Counted from the first letter of the stretch, positions 16,577-25,123 are shown. The stretch is DNA of 64,000 bases from Tolypothrix bouteillei VB521301 (GCF_000760695.4 NZ_JHEG04000001.1:2439578-2503577), one strand, 5' to 3'. Numbers and translations are program-made. The notes: generated by a model not told the origin, from the letters alone.

Positions 16577-17818
16577 ATGAAATTTCAACAAGATAAATCA
16601 AATCCTATCTATAAAGATAACAATCTCTATATCATCATCAGTATAACACTGATATCAGTTATGGGTGTGATGGCTATCAATCCAGCACTACCAGCCATTG
16701 GGGAAGCTTTTAAGGTTCCAGATGAACAAATTGGATTGGTGATGGCAAGCTTTCTGATCCCAATTGCAATTGGAACTCCAATCTTTGGCATTTTGGCTGA
16801 CCGTATTGGTAGAAAGAAAATCCTTATTCCTTCTTTACTGCTGTTTGCACTTGGCGGAATTTTAAGTGCTTTTGCACGGGATTTTCGCAGTTTATTAGAG
16901 TGGAGATTTTTGCAAGGCGTTGGCGCTGCTAGTTTGGAGTCTTTGTCTCTTACTGTCATTGCGGATGTTTACTCTGGGAAGATGTTGACTGCTGCTATGG
17001 CATTTAACGCCAGTATGATTGGCATTAGTGCAACAGTTTATCCTCTCGTTGGGGGTGGATTGGCGCAACTTAGTTGGCAATACCCATTTTTACTCTCATT
17101 TCTTGCTCTCCCAATTGCGTTATTAGCGTTGACAAAGCTAAAACTACCAAAAACGCAAAGCCAAAGGTCTGTTGAAGATTTCAATATCAAAGCTTATGTG
17201 AGCAGTACTTGGCAAAGTATTAACAACCGTTCTGTATTAGTGCTGTTGTTTGCGGTATTGTCTTTATTTATCTTAGAATTTGGTGCTTGTTTTATCTGCA
17301 TTCCACTTTTAGCGGCGAATCATCTCGGTGCATCTGGTGCAGTCATTGGTATTATCCTTGCCAGTATGGAAATAACTCTTGCTTTGTTTGCTTCTCAATT
17401 GGGGCGCTTTGCTCAGAAGTTCTCGGAAGTTACACTTATTAAAATCTCGTTCGTCATCTGTGCTGTAGCACTATTCATTGCTCCCTTAATAAGTAATGTG
17501 TGGTTGCTTTTTATCCCCGTGCTTATCTTTGGTGCAGGTCTTGGTATTGCACTACCATCTATCCAAACAGTCTTTGCACGTCTTGCACCAGAGGATAATC
17601 GTGCTGGATTTATGGCAATGAATGTGACTCTCCAATCTTTGGGAAGGGCGCTTGGTCCCGCTTTAGTCGGTATTGCCTTTGGATTTATAGGAGTTCAAGG
17701 AGCTTTATATGCTAGCGCTATTTTTTCCCTGGTTACATTCATAGTGCTGAATTCTTTCCTAGTAGGAACAGTACACAAACCTGAGTTGAGCCGGAAAGGT
17801 GAGCATTACATCGGGTAA
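16577..17818 (+). CDS. MFS transporter, paralogue of the MFS-FHA protein without FHA
   Basis: A 413-residue 12-TM MFS protein aligned throughout with the N-terminal part of the protein at 14437: NPALPAIGEAFKV, ADRIGRKKILIPSLLLFALGG, LEWRFLQGVGAASLESL and a similar second half. It ends after TM12 and has only a short hydrophilic tail. It belongs to the drug:H+ antiporter 1-like group. The upstream region shares the cluster's repeat module, so it is probably co-regulated with the P450s. The pair likely arose by tandem duplication, with the FHA domain gained or lost. Substrate is inferred from context only. Confidence 0.88.
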   Translation: MKFQQDKSNPIYKDNNLYIIISITLISVMGVMAINPALPAIGEAFKVPDEQIGLVMASFLIPIAIGTPIFGILADRIGRKKILIPSLLLFALGGILSAFARDFRSLLEWRFLQGVGAASLESLSLTVIADVYSGKMLTAAMAFNASMIGISATVYPLVGGGLAQLSWQYPFLLSFLALPIALLALTKLKLPKTQSQRSVEDFNIKAYVSSTWQSINNRSVLVLLFAVLSLFILEFGACFICIPLLAANHLGASGAVIGIILASMEITLALFASQLGRFAQKFSEVTLIKISFVICAVALFIAPLISNVWLLFIPVLIFGAGLGIALPSIQTVFARLAPEDNRAGFMAMNVTLQSLGRALGPALVGIAFGFIGVQGALYASAIFSLVTFIVLNSFLVGTVHKPELSRKGEHYIG

Positions 17819-17913
17819 ATGAATAATTATGTAGGTCAACCAAAAGTCAGACAGGGGTGGATCGTTTCCCCCCTACTTAATAAACCAGAAATGATTCATA
17901 ACAAATAAATTCT

Positions 17914-18867
17914 ATGTATCTCTTAAAAAAAAGCTTATTAATTTTTAACAATTTAACTTTAGCTAAAAAACTGACTGCACTCCTGTTACTTGTATTTATT
18001 GAAGGAATTGCTCTAAGCGGAATAGCTTTAGCTGGCGTTTTAAATTACAAAACTCAAGACGAAATTAGCTCAAGCGCCTGGTTATTGCTTCAGACTATCA
18101 ACTCTGTTCGCTCTTATACAACAACTGAAGTCGTTCCTCAATTACAACCTCGTTTGGATAATAGTGAGTTTTTACAGCAGGCAATTCCAGCTTATTCCTC
18201 ACGAAAAGTCTTGGAAGATTTACAAAAGAAAAATGAAAGATTCAAAGACTTTCTTTATAAAGAAGCAATGCTAAATCCTACAAATATTCGAGATAAAGCC
18301 GATACTTTTGAAGCGACAATTGTTAAAGAATTTCAAAAGAATAAAAATCTGAAAAACTTGTCAGGGTTTCGTTCTCTTTTGGGAAAAAACTTTTTTTACA
18401 TTGCGCTCCCTCTATCTATCACTGAATCTAGTTGCTTGCAGTGTCACAGCACACCTGATGTTGCTCCTAAAACAATGATTGATATGTATGGCGATCGCAA
18501 TGGGTTTGGTTGGAAATTAAATATGGTCAATGGTGCTCAAATTGTTTCTATTCCCGCTAATGAAGTTTTACAAAAAGCTCGACAGTCGCTGGTTATAGTC
18601 ATGGGAATTGTTACTCTGATTTTTGCCAGTGCTATTTATATAGCTAATTTTTGGCTGAAACGTTATGTTGTTAGACCTATTAAACAGGTTGTTCGGGTAA
18701 CAGAAGCAGTCAGTACTGGTAATTTTGATGTTGAGTTTGAGAAGGTAGCAAATGATGAAATAGGTAGCTTGATAGAAGCTTTTACACGTATGAAGTTGAG
18801 TTTAGTTATGGCAATTAGAAGGTACGAGCGTTACCGAATAGTCAATCGAGAAGAACATGGAAAATAG
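17914..18867 (+). CDS. Heme-binding DUF3365/HAMP protein lacking an output domain
   Basis: A 317-residue membrane sensor. TM1 is about residues 18-42, then a periplasmic DUF3365 (Tll0287-like) domain with the c-type heme motif CLQCH at 174-178, TM2 at about 226-248 and a HAMP domain (KRYVVRPIKQV to about 300). The protein stops some 20 residues after HAMP, where related proteins continue into a histidine kinase, GAF or cyclase module. It may act as a partner subunit or be a remnant. DUF3365 heme domains are thought to sense redox state or gases. It follows the second MFS gene by 95 bases in the same direction but has no clear tie to the cluster. Confidence 0.85.
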   Translation: MYLLKKSLLIFNNLTLAKKLTALLLLVFIEGIALSGIALAGVLNYKTQDEISSSAWLLLQTINSVRSYTTTEVVPQLQPRLDNSEFLQQAIPAYSSRKVLEDLQKKNERFKDFLYKEAMLNPTNIRDKADTFEATIVKEFQKNKNLKNLSGFRSLLGKNFFYIALPLSITESSCLQCHSTPDVAPKTMIDMYGDRNGFGWKLNMVNGAQIVSIPANEVLQKARQSLVIVMGIVTLIFASAIYIANFWLKRYVVRPIKQVVRVTEAVSTGNFDVEFEKVANDEIGSLIEAFTRMKLSLVMAIRRYERYRIVNREEHGK

Positions 18868-19229
18868 GGTAAGTAAGCTTTGGTCCATATAATTTGTAGA
18901 TTCTCAAACTGGGGAAAAATTAATCAACACCCTCCCCCTCTCTCTGTCAGTCAACATGAGAAAATTTAAGGGCGCACAGCTTAGAGGATATTTTAGTAGA
19001 AAACATAATATTTGTCCTGTGAATTTTCTTCTAAAAAAAATTAGAGAAAAAATCTCACAAGTGAGAATTTCCGTAAAAATCCCATAGTCGAGCTTAAGGA
19101 CAATTTTGTATATTAATTTCAATGGATTTCTTAAAAAAGTTAATTTTTTTCTGACTTGTTGCAGCTTTGCGTGGAAAAAAAACTTATGCAAGAAGTCTGA
19201 TGAACAGACATCATACAAGAAGTACATTA
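18868..19229. other. AT-rich intergenic region
   Basis: No repeat, RNA gene or convincing frame was seen. A minus-strand open frame covers it but has no family features or start signals and runs into the next gene. Confidence 0.4.
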
Positions 19230-19790
19230 ATGAAAAAGCTTGATTTTTTATCCAAGTTAGATGTAAATGAAACTCAAATAGAGTACGAGCTAGTTTTAGA
19301 TTCTTATACAATTGTTTTCTGGCATTTATTTAATATATGGGAAAACATTTCCCCTAATTTCAAAATAGAAATCAATCAAGTAATTAATATTGAATTTGCT
19401 AAAATATTTTATGAGTATTATAAATATCATCATAAAATATTTAAATTAACAAAAATTGAAGACCTTGAAGATTTTTGGCTTGAGGATAGTTGGAGAAAAT
19501 CACCAATTTTACACAAATCTCTCAATCTACCTGCTATAAAAAATTCCATAGCTATTGGTATTCAAAACATTATCTCACCTATTGCCATTACATTATTTGG
19601 AGATGATGATGTACAAGTCAAAACAGGTCAATTTAGTAAAGAATTGGCTAATTACGTAACAAGTTACGCTCTTGTATCTACCTTAAGTAACAAGATAGGT
19701 AAGCCAAAGAGACGGGAGATTAAAGAAGACTTTATAGTAAGAGCCGAGTGTATACTTCGAGAAATTTTAAAAGAAAAATTAAATGTTTAA
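19230..19790 (+). CDS. Protein of unknown function
   Basis: A 186-residue soluble protein, rich in Lys, Ile and Asn, from the ATG at 19230; in-frame ATGs at 19167 and 19200 are possible but lack better ribosome-binding sites. Predicted to be mostly helical; no signal peptide, membrane span or known motif was recognised. Its low GC content contrasts with the flanking genes, which hints at acquired or fast-evolving DNA. It is followed by a strong bidirectional hairpin and faces gatD. Function unknown. Confidence 0.55.
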   Translation: MKKLDFLSKLDVNETQIEYELVLDSYTIVFWHLFNIWENISPNFKIEINQVINIEFAKIFYEYYKYHHKIFKLTKIEDLEDFWLEDSWRKSPILHKSLNLPAIKNSIAIGIQNIISPIAITLFGDDDVQVKTGQFSKELANYVTSYALVSTLSNKIGKPKRREIKEDFIVRAECILREILKEKLNV

Positions 19791-19834
19791 CAACCGTTTG
19801 AATAAGAAAGAGTATAGAGTTACCATCATACTTC

Positions 19835-19856
19835 AAGCGGGCTTTTCAGCCCGCTT
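19835..19856. terminator. Bidirectional terminator between convergent genes
   Basis: AAGCGGGC and GCCCGCTT form a perfect 8-bp stem around a TTTTCA loop, with T/A-rich sides. It lies between the unknown gene and gatD, which converge. Confidence 0.75.
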
Positions 19857-19870
19857 TACAAGAAAGAGAT

Positions 19871-20689
19871 TTAAACTCTAGCAGCAGCGACAGTTGGCGG
19901 ATTTACCTTTAACCGCTTAAACATCGCCTCCCTCGCTTGCATAGCTAAGGTATCATCTAGAGGTGACAGGGTAATGGGCTGTTGATACTTCAACCGCAAT
20001 GCAGTTTGAATCAGCCAATCAGCAACAAAGGGATTTTTTGGTAACAAAGGACCGTGGGAATAAGTTGCGATCGCATTCTGATAAAAAGCCCCTTCTGTTC
20101 CATCTTCACCGTTGTTACCCAATCCACAAACAACACGCCCGAGGGCTTCCACTTTTCCTAGCTTGGTGCGTCCCCCATGATTTTCAAAACCAATCAAATA
20201 GGGCTTGCTACCCGTCATCTCCTCCAAGTCCCGTGCTAAACGAGTTGCACTGACTTCTATAACCAAATTACCGATACAACGCCGCACATTTTCGCCTGGA
20301 TGTACGGACACCATATCTAATATGCCCAAGCCTTCAATTCGTTGTCCAAACCCAGGTTCATAATAATGTCCCAACAACTGGGGCGAACCACAAGTAAACA
20401 CTCCAGGAGTCCCATTTTCTATTTTCTCCCGCATAGCTTCTGCTTTCGCACCTTGTAAATCGCGCATGACAATTTCTTGTTGACGATCCTGTGCGCCACC
20501 ACCCACAATAACATCCACCGAACGAATATCCTCTGCAGTAGAACTTTGATCGAGAGGTAATACGCGGACACTATACCCCCGCCACTGACTCCGGCGTTCT
20601 ATACAAATAACATTACCGCGATCGCCGTAAGTACTCATCAGTTTTGGATAAAGCCAACCAATTGTTAATTCATATTGTTGATTATTCAT
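19871..20689 (-). CDS. gatD: Lipid II isoglutaminyl synthase, glutaminase subunit GatD
   Basis: A 272-residue class I (CobB/CobQ-like) glutamine amidotransferase. The nucleophile is C100 in FTCGSPQLLG and the catalytic His is H212 in YSHGPLLPKNP; the start has the GatD-type GWLYPKLMSTYGDRGN. GatD strips ammonia from glutamine and passes it to MurT, which amidates the alpha-carboxyl of D-Glu in the peptidoglycan stem peptide. The murT gene lies directly upstream on the same strand, separated by 103 bases of heptamer repeats. The pairing makes the assignment firm. The system is best known in Gram-positive bacteria; homologues occur in cyanobacteria. Confidence 0.92.
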   Translation of the reverse strand: MNNQQYELTIGWLYPKLMSTYGDRGNVICIERRSQWRGYSVRVLPLDQSSTAEDIRSVDVIVGGGAQDRQQEIVMRDLQGAKAEAMREKIENGTPGVFTCGSPQLLGHYYEPGFGQRIEGLGILDMVSVHPGENVRRCIGNLVIEVSATRLARDLEEMTGSKPYLIGFENHGGRTKLGKVEALGRVVCGLGNNGEDGTEGAFYQNAIATYSHGPLLPKNPFVADWLIQTALRLKYQQPITLSPLDDTLAMQAREAMFKRLKVNPPTVAAARV

Positions 20690-20703
20690 AAAATTCCTTT
20701 GGT

Positions 20704-20750
20704 TAATTGCTAATTGCTAATTGCTAATTGCTAATTGCTAATTGCTAATG
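20704..20750. repeat. Heptamer repeats between murT and gatD
   Basis: TAATTGC repeats in an exact 7-base register for about six units, then a degenerate TTAGCTA series to 20790. This is the reverse complement of the heptamer seen before the StaP-like gene. Confidence 0.8.
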
Positions 20751-20792
20751 GTCAAAACACTATTAGCTGTTAGCTATTAGCTATTAGCATAT

Positions 20793-22130
20793 TTATAATA
20801 TTTTTCTGCCAGTTAGAACTTCTCTCACTTCTAGCATGGCGGAATAGGTGGGGAGGATGTGTAATGTTTCATTATCTGGAGTGTTTTCCAGTGCGGTTGC
20901 GATCGCTTGGCGCAAATCTTCTTCTACTATCAGTTTAAAATGGCTTTCAGGTGTCTTTTCGCTATAGCGGAGGCGCAGTGCCATATCGTAAACGCGATCG
21001 CCACTGACAACTAAAGTCCCTCCTCGCTCTACTAATTTTTCTGTATCGACATCCCAAATCCAAGACACATCTGTTCCATCTGGTATTCGATCGTTTAAGA
21101 CAAGCAATGTTGTTTTGTCACTGCTTTGAGTCACTACTCGAATTGTTTCATTTGTTCCTACAGGATTTTTTGATAGTAGAATTCGGACTCGCTTCCCGTT
21201 AATTTCTAATTCTTCTGCACGACCAAATGCAGCTTGAAAGTTATTAATTGTATCGCGAATAGTTGCCTCATCTACACCTAATTCAATGGCAGCAGTAGCA
21301 GCAGCTAATGTATTGTATTTGTTGTACAAACCAACAAGAATTTGCGACCATTCATTACTATTTAGTTTCGGTTGGCTTCTTTGAAAACCGCATTTGGGAC
21401 AGAGAAAATCTCCTAAGTGCGACAGATACACTCCTTTGTAGTTGAGGGAATGTCCGCAGCTAGGACAAAAGATGGAATCGACAGCGTGAGGGATTTCTTC
21501 TAAATAATTCTCCGGTTCATTCAAGCCAAAGAATAACACTTTTTGGGGTAATTGCTGACCGAGAAGCGATAGTGTGGGATCGTCAGCGTTGGGAATAACG
21601 ACTGTTTCTCGCGGTAAGGTAGAAATCACTTTTGTCCAGCGCTTGCTAATGACATCGACTTCCCCATATCTATCCAATTGGTCGCGAAATAGATTCAAGC
21701 AAAGAACGATCCGAGGCTGAATCGGTGCTAACACCTTCGGTATGATATTCTCGTCTACTTCTAATATTGCGTAATCAACGTCCAATTCACCTACTATGTT
21801 GGTAGATTCCAACATCGCAGTCATCAGACCATTTTCCAAATTAGCGCCTGTGGAGTTATGAGCAACTCGATATCCTTTGCGTTCCAGTATTGTGCGTAGA
21901 AGCAGCGATGTCGTAGTTTTGCCGTTGGTTCCAGCAATGAGAATCACTCCATTTTTTACTTGCTTGCTCAATAATTGCAAGAGGCGCGGTTCAATGCGAC
22001 GGGCGATGGAACCCGGTAAAACACTCGCCGCACCCAGTCGCAGCGATCGCACCACAAACGTTACACTTTTTGCAACTGAGACAGCCAAACCCAGCCGCAG
22101 TCTATCTATAAGTTGAATTTTGTTTCCCAC
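20793..22130 (-). CDS. murT: Lipid II isoglutaminyl synthase, Mur ligase subunit MurT
   Basis: A 445-residue Mur ligase family protein. The ATP loop is GTNGKTTT at residues 67-74; the inserted zinc ribbon of MurT is present as CPSCG (C222, C225) and CPKCG (C244, C247); the C-terminal DUF1727 domain follows. MurT with GatD converts D-Glu of lipid II to D-isoGln in the cytoplasm, using ATP. MurT differs from MurC-F by its shorter N-terminal domain and the ribbon, both seen here. It is the first gene of the murT-gatD pair. Confidence 0.93.
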   Translation of the reverse strand: MGNKIQLIDRLRLGLAVSVAKSVTFVVRSLRLGAASVLPGSIARRIEPRLLQLLSKQVKNGVILIAGTNGKTTTSLLLRTILERKGYRVAHNSTGANLENGLMTAMLESTNIVGELDVDYAILEVDENIIPKVLAPIQPRIVLCLNLFRDQLDRYGEVDVISKRWTKVISTLPRETVVIPNADDPTLSLLGQQLPQKVLFFGLNEPENYLEEIPHAVDSIFCPSCGHSLNYKGVYLSHLGDFLCPKCGFQRSQPKLNSNEWSQILVGLYNKYNTLAAATAAIELGVDEATIRDTINNFQAAFGRAEELEINGKRVRILLSKNPVGTNETIRVVTQSSDKTTLLVLNDRIPDGTDVSWIWDVDTEKLVERGGTLVVSGDRVYDMALRLRYSEKTPESHFKLIVEEDLRQAIATALENTPDNETLHILPTYSAMLEVREVLTGRKIL

Positions 22131-22200
22131 ATCAGTATCCTAATTTTTTGGCAGTTAATAACTTATAACCCATGAGGGGGAGTAGGGAGTAGGGAGTGGG

Positions 22201-22237
22201 AGACGAGGGAGACAAAGTAGAATTTTCTCCCTCGTCT
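22201..22237. repeat. Hairpin of GACGAGGGAGA type
   Basis: AGACGAGGGAGA and TCTCCCTCGTCT form perfect 12-bp arms. The sequence belongs to the GGGAGACAAGG low-complexity family that also occurs at 38250, 40030 and inside three coding regions. Confidence 0.6.
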
Positions 22238-22391
22238 ACCATGTCTGTTCCCTTCTTCCTTGTCTTGACCATTCCCCAATCCCCAAAAGACGTTATCCTA
22301 AAACTTGGTGGCAGGTGTCATTATAATTCCACCCCAGTTTGCGATATTCAGCACAAACTTAGGAAAAACAAACATAAAAAGGTTCTTTTGA

Positions 22392-22979
22392 ATGAATGGC
22401 ATCAAGTGGCAATTTTTACACAATCTCATTCCAGACTGGCGGCGGGTTTTGTCAGTGTTCTTACTCCTTTCCTGCTTGTTATTTATTCATACACAATCGG
22501 CATTTGCAGGTCTAAAAGACGACAGATACGATGGCAACATTTTTGTGGTTTATGCCGGTAACGGCTCATTAGTTCCCCCTAAAGCAACACTCTCCCAAGC
22601 TATATCAGAGCATAAACCTGCCCTGCTATTTTTCTACGTAGAGGACAGCAGTGATTGCAAGCAATATGCCCTAATTGTTTCAAGAGTACAGGAATTTTAC
22701 GGTCGGGTAACAGAGATCATCCCTGTCAATGTGGACGCCTTACCAATTAAAGCAACTTATGACCCTACAGAAGCAGGTTATTACTATTCTGGAGGTGTTC
22801 CTCAAGTCGTGGTCTTCGATCGCTCGGGTCAAGTCCTTCTTAACAAGAAGGGTCAAGTCCCTTATGAAGAAATAGATGACAAATTTAGGGTTGTGTTTGA
22901 TTTATTACCTCGTTCCGAATCAGTGCAATTAAAGAGACGCTCCTTTAATGAGTTAAACAGCGAGCTAACCAGTCAATGA
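22392..22979 (+). CDS. Thioredoxin-like thylakoid protein, probable PSI accumulation factor family
   Basis: A 195-residue protein with an N-terminal hydrophobic signal/anchor (about residues 18-38, ending SAFAG) followed by a thioredoxin-like fold: LLFFYVEDSSDCKQY in the active-site position, IIPVNVDALP and the cis-Pro loop GGVPQVVVFD. The CxxC pair is reduced to a single Cys (DSSDCK), so it is not a standard disulfide reductase. The pattern fits the cyanobacterial family annotated as thylakoid membrane photosystem I accumulation factor, recalled rather than searched. It would face the lumen or periplasm. A terminator hairpin follows. Confidence 0.7.
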   Translation: MNGIKWQFLHNLIPDWRRVLSVFLLLSCLLFIHTQSAFAGLKDDRYDGNIFVVYAGNGSLVPPKATLSQAISEHKPALLFFYVEDSSDCKQYALIVSRVQEFYGRVTEIIPVNVDALPIKATYDPTEAGYYYSGGVPQVVVFDRSGQVLLNKKGQVPYEEIDDKFRVVFDLLPRSESVQLKRRSFNELNSELTSQ

Positions 22980-22985
22980 CTTTTG

Positions 22986-23007
22986 GGGCAGGCAAAATAG
23001 TCTGCCC
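22986..23007 (+). terminator. Terminator after the thioredoxin-like gene
   Basis: GGGCAGGC and GTCTGCCC pair (with one G-T) around AAAATA and are followed by TATCTTTT. Confidence 0.65.
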
Positions 23008-23103
23008 TATCTTTTAGTAATATTAAATACATCTAAAAATATGAGTTCAGGGATAATATATAAGAGAATCCTAAGTGATGAATGCTGAATGATGAAACCT
23101 TCA

Positions 23104-23136
23104 ATTCATAATTCATAATTCATAATTCATAATTTA
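23104..23136. repeat. AATTCAT heptamer repeats
   Basis: About four AATTCAT units in 7-base register directly precede the ATG at 23138, taking the place of a ribosome-binding site. Confidence 0.7.
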
Positions 23137-23137
23137 T

Positions 23138-23746
23138 ATGTCAAAGGTTTACACTACAGAAGATCTCATCCAAATTCTGCGTTCCGAACGCCAAGCTTGT
23201 CTCGAAGGAAAGCGTCTAAAGTTAGCAGTCACCGTCTCCGGTAATCCTCTTATAGACCAATTTATCAAAACAGACGGATTGCAAAAGTTTACTGCTTATC
23301 AAGATTTCAAAGCCGCTATCCACGAATACCAAAGAGAACATCAAGTTTCAGGTATTGTGTGGCGTGAAATAACTATTCGAGAAAAGACATTACGCTATCC
23401 AGAAGTCGATGCACAGCTTATAGCTTTACCCAATGATATCGAAATTCTAAAAGCTGCAAAGAATTCTGTATTAGAGTTTTGGAGAAATGTTTCTTTAGGC
23501 TTGGATTTGTACTTAAGCATTAATAATAGTAAAGAATACAGACAAATAATGATATCTGACGTAGATAGAATGACTCAAAGAACAGAATGGGCAAGTCTAT
23601 GGAAGTGGGAAAATTCTAATTTTTTGGAAATAATTTTACAACTAGGATGGGGTAAGCCAGAAGAAGCTTCTTATAAGCGAGGATTTCCCACTTCAGGTAG
23701 CGAGTACATTCATGCGGTTAATTCGGGAAATCTTCCCATTGGTTAA
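23138..23746 (+). CDS. Conserved hypothetical protein
   Basis: A 202-residue soluble protein with no signal peptide, membrane span or recognised catalytic motif. Mixed helices and strands are likely; the C-terminal part is Trp- and Gly-rich (WASLWKWEN, LQLGWGKPEEASYKRG). Codon use and HIP1 content match the host. It looks like a genuine cyanobacterial gene, but I do not recognise its family. No Shine-Dalgarno is visible because heptamer repeats abut the start. Confidence 0.6.
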   Translation: MSKVYTTEDLIQILRSERQACLEGKRLKLAVTVSGNPLIDQFIKTDGLQKFTAYQDFKAAIHEYQREHQVSGIVWREITIREKTLRYPEVDAQLIALPNDIEILKAAKNSVLEFWRNVSLGLDLYLSINNSKEYRQIMISDVDRMTQRTEWASLWKWENSNFLEIILQLGWGKPEEASYKRGFPTSGSEYIHAVNSGNLPIG

Positions 23747-23759
23747 TTGTAGAAGCACA

Positions 23760-23870
23760 AAAGTCCGTGAAGCGATCGAGCGAATCGGAGGTGATGCGTG
23801 GTATTATGCCAAAACTAAAACAACAAGCTTTGCTTGTAAGTTGAGGTTTTGGTCAAGATTGCATAACTAA
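23760..23870 (+). pseudogene. Possible remnant of a HicA-like toxin
   Basis: Without a start codon, the frame reads a KVREAIERIGGDAWYYAKTK-like segment, which resembles the N-terminal strand and helix of HicA mRNA interferases (GWY...R/K-T-K-G-S-H), but the catalytic GSH is lost (TKTTS) and the frame ends soon after. No hicB is present. The match is short and could be chance. Confidence 0.3.
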
Positions 23871-23876
23871 GTGCAA

Positions 23877-24428
23877 TTAATGATAGGGATTCACAAATCC
23901 AGCATCTTTAACTGTATTCAGTTTATAAAACCTGTTCCACTTACAACTGGGGCATTGAAACCAAATTTTGTTCTTTGACTCGTACTCAATGAACGATAAT
24001 TTTGTTATGCCACAAGCCGGACAGGTATCATACAAAGCAACTAGAGCAAGATTGGAAGTAACTGCAATTAACTCTTCGGGATCGAAAGGTTTGACTATGT
24101 GGGAATTAAACCCAGCATTGAGAGCAAGTGTACGCGATTCTTCAGTTGCCATTGCTGTTAAAGCTATCGCTGGAATTTGTCTTGTTGGTTTAGTTAAACT
24201 TCTCACTTTACGAATAAGTGAATAGCCATCTTCAACAGGCATAGCAAGATCGCTAATTAGAATATTTGGTTTGTAACGCTCAACTTCTTCTAAAGCAACA
24301 CTCACTGACGTTGCTGTTGTGACTTGTGCATTAAATTCTTCAAAAGTGAATTTGAGCAAGTCTAGAGTATCGGCATTGTCATCTACTGCCAATACTCTCA
24401 AACCGTCTAGGACTTGTACGTTCTCCAT
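23877..24428 (-). CDS. Response regulator with C-terminal zinc ribbon
   Basis: From the ATG at 24428 the protein has 183 residues; a GTG 12 bases upstream is possible. The receiver domain is complete: acidic pair D16/D17, phosphoacceptor D60 in ILISDLAMP, the ALTAM Thr and K113 in VKPFD. After it comes CPACG (C136, C139) and CPSCK (C159, C162), a four-Cys zinc ribbon, instead of a DNA-binding domain. It may relay phosphorylation to a protein or nucleic-acid partner through the ribbon. No kinase is adjacent. Receiver identity is certain; output is unknown. Confidence 0.85.
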   Translation of the reverse strand: MENVQVLDGLRVLAVDDNADTLDLLKFTFEEFNAQVTTATSVSVALEEVERYKPNILISDLAMPVEDGYSLIRKVRSLTKPTRQIPAIALTAMATEESRTLALNAGFNSHIVKPFDPEELIAVTSNLALVALYDTCPACGITKLSFIEYESKNKIWFQCPSCKWNRFYKLNTVKDAGFVNPYH

Positions 24429-24679
24429 ACGCCTAAACACTTCTATATAGTTTGATTAGCAAGTAAAGCCATAGTAAGCTTTAGTAGGTTGTTTGACAAA
24501 AACATACTGCAATTACAAGGATTACTTTCAGTACAATCAATACAATTTCATTCGCTAGTCTGAGTAATTCTGATTAAACTCTATAACTATAGTTAAAGTT
24601 ATCTACCAGCAGAATGAGAAAAATAAATATTAATAAATTTTAAAATTTATTAATATTTTGCAATAATTCTAAATTTGAT

Positions 24680-25123
24680 GTGGTAAAACCATCTCAATTA
24701 AGATTGAGAGAAAGAAATATTGTGTTCTATAAAGCTTCTGTTCTCCTAGCACTTGGCGATCGCCGATCGCTTCAAGATGCTGAGATGAAACTTGTGCGCT
24801 TCTTCACTCATAAACTTGCGGAGCGCTCAGTAAGTACCCTATTCTTTGAGAATAGATTAGCAGTCACCTTTGATAATTGGTCGTTATACATTTATTTAAA
24901 CTCCGAACCGGAGGTTCTCAAAGAATCACAGGAAATAGCAAGTACTTTTGCTCACAACCATCCCGATCGAGCAGTCATTGCTACTTGTAAGTCCCGTTTT
25001 GAAATTAGTTCTGATTCAGACCCAAGTATGGCTCATTTCAACGATTACATTTTAGTTGTTGAGCAGTTAAGCGAGCTTCCTGGAGCATTTGTATTTGAAC
25101 ATGCTACTCAGGAATTTATGTAG
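24680..25123 (+). CDS. Conserved hypothetical protein
   Basis: A 147-residue protein from a GTG start at 24680; the ATG two bases earlier is in another frame and stops at once. The sequence is acidic with alternating strands and helices (YKASVLLALGDRRSLQDAE, FENRLAVTFDNWSLYIYL), suggesting a small alpha/beta fold. No signal peptide or membrane span. The family was not recognised. It is divergent from the response regulator at 24428. Confidence 0.6.
   Translation: MVKPSQLRLRERNIVFYKASVLLALGDRRSLQDAEMKLVRFFTHKLAERSVSTLFFENRLAVTFDNWSLYIYLNSEPEVLKESQEIASTFAHNHPDRAVIATCKSRFEISSDSDPSMAHFNDYILVVEQLSELPGAFVFEHATQEFM

Noticed and set aside
18904..19311. Minus-strand frame of 135 codons
   Set aside because: Composition is Phe/Leu-rich as expected from reading AT-rich DNA; no start signal, and it overlaps the plus-strand unknown gene.
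22196..22561. Plus-strand frame of 121 codons before the thioredoxin-like gene
   Set aside because: It starts within a low-complexity hairpin repeat and overlaps the real gene in another frame.
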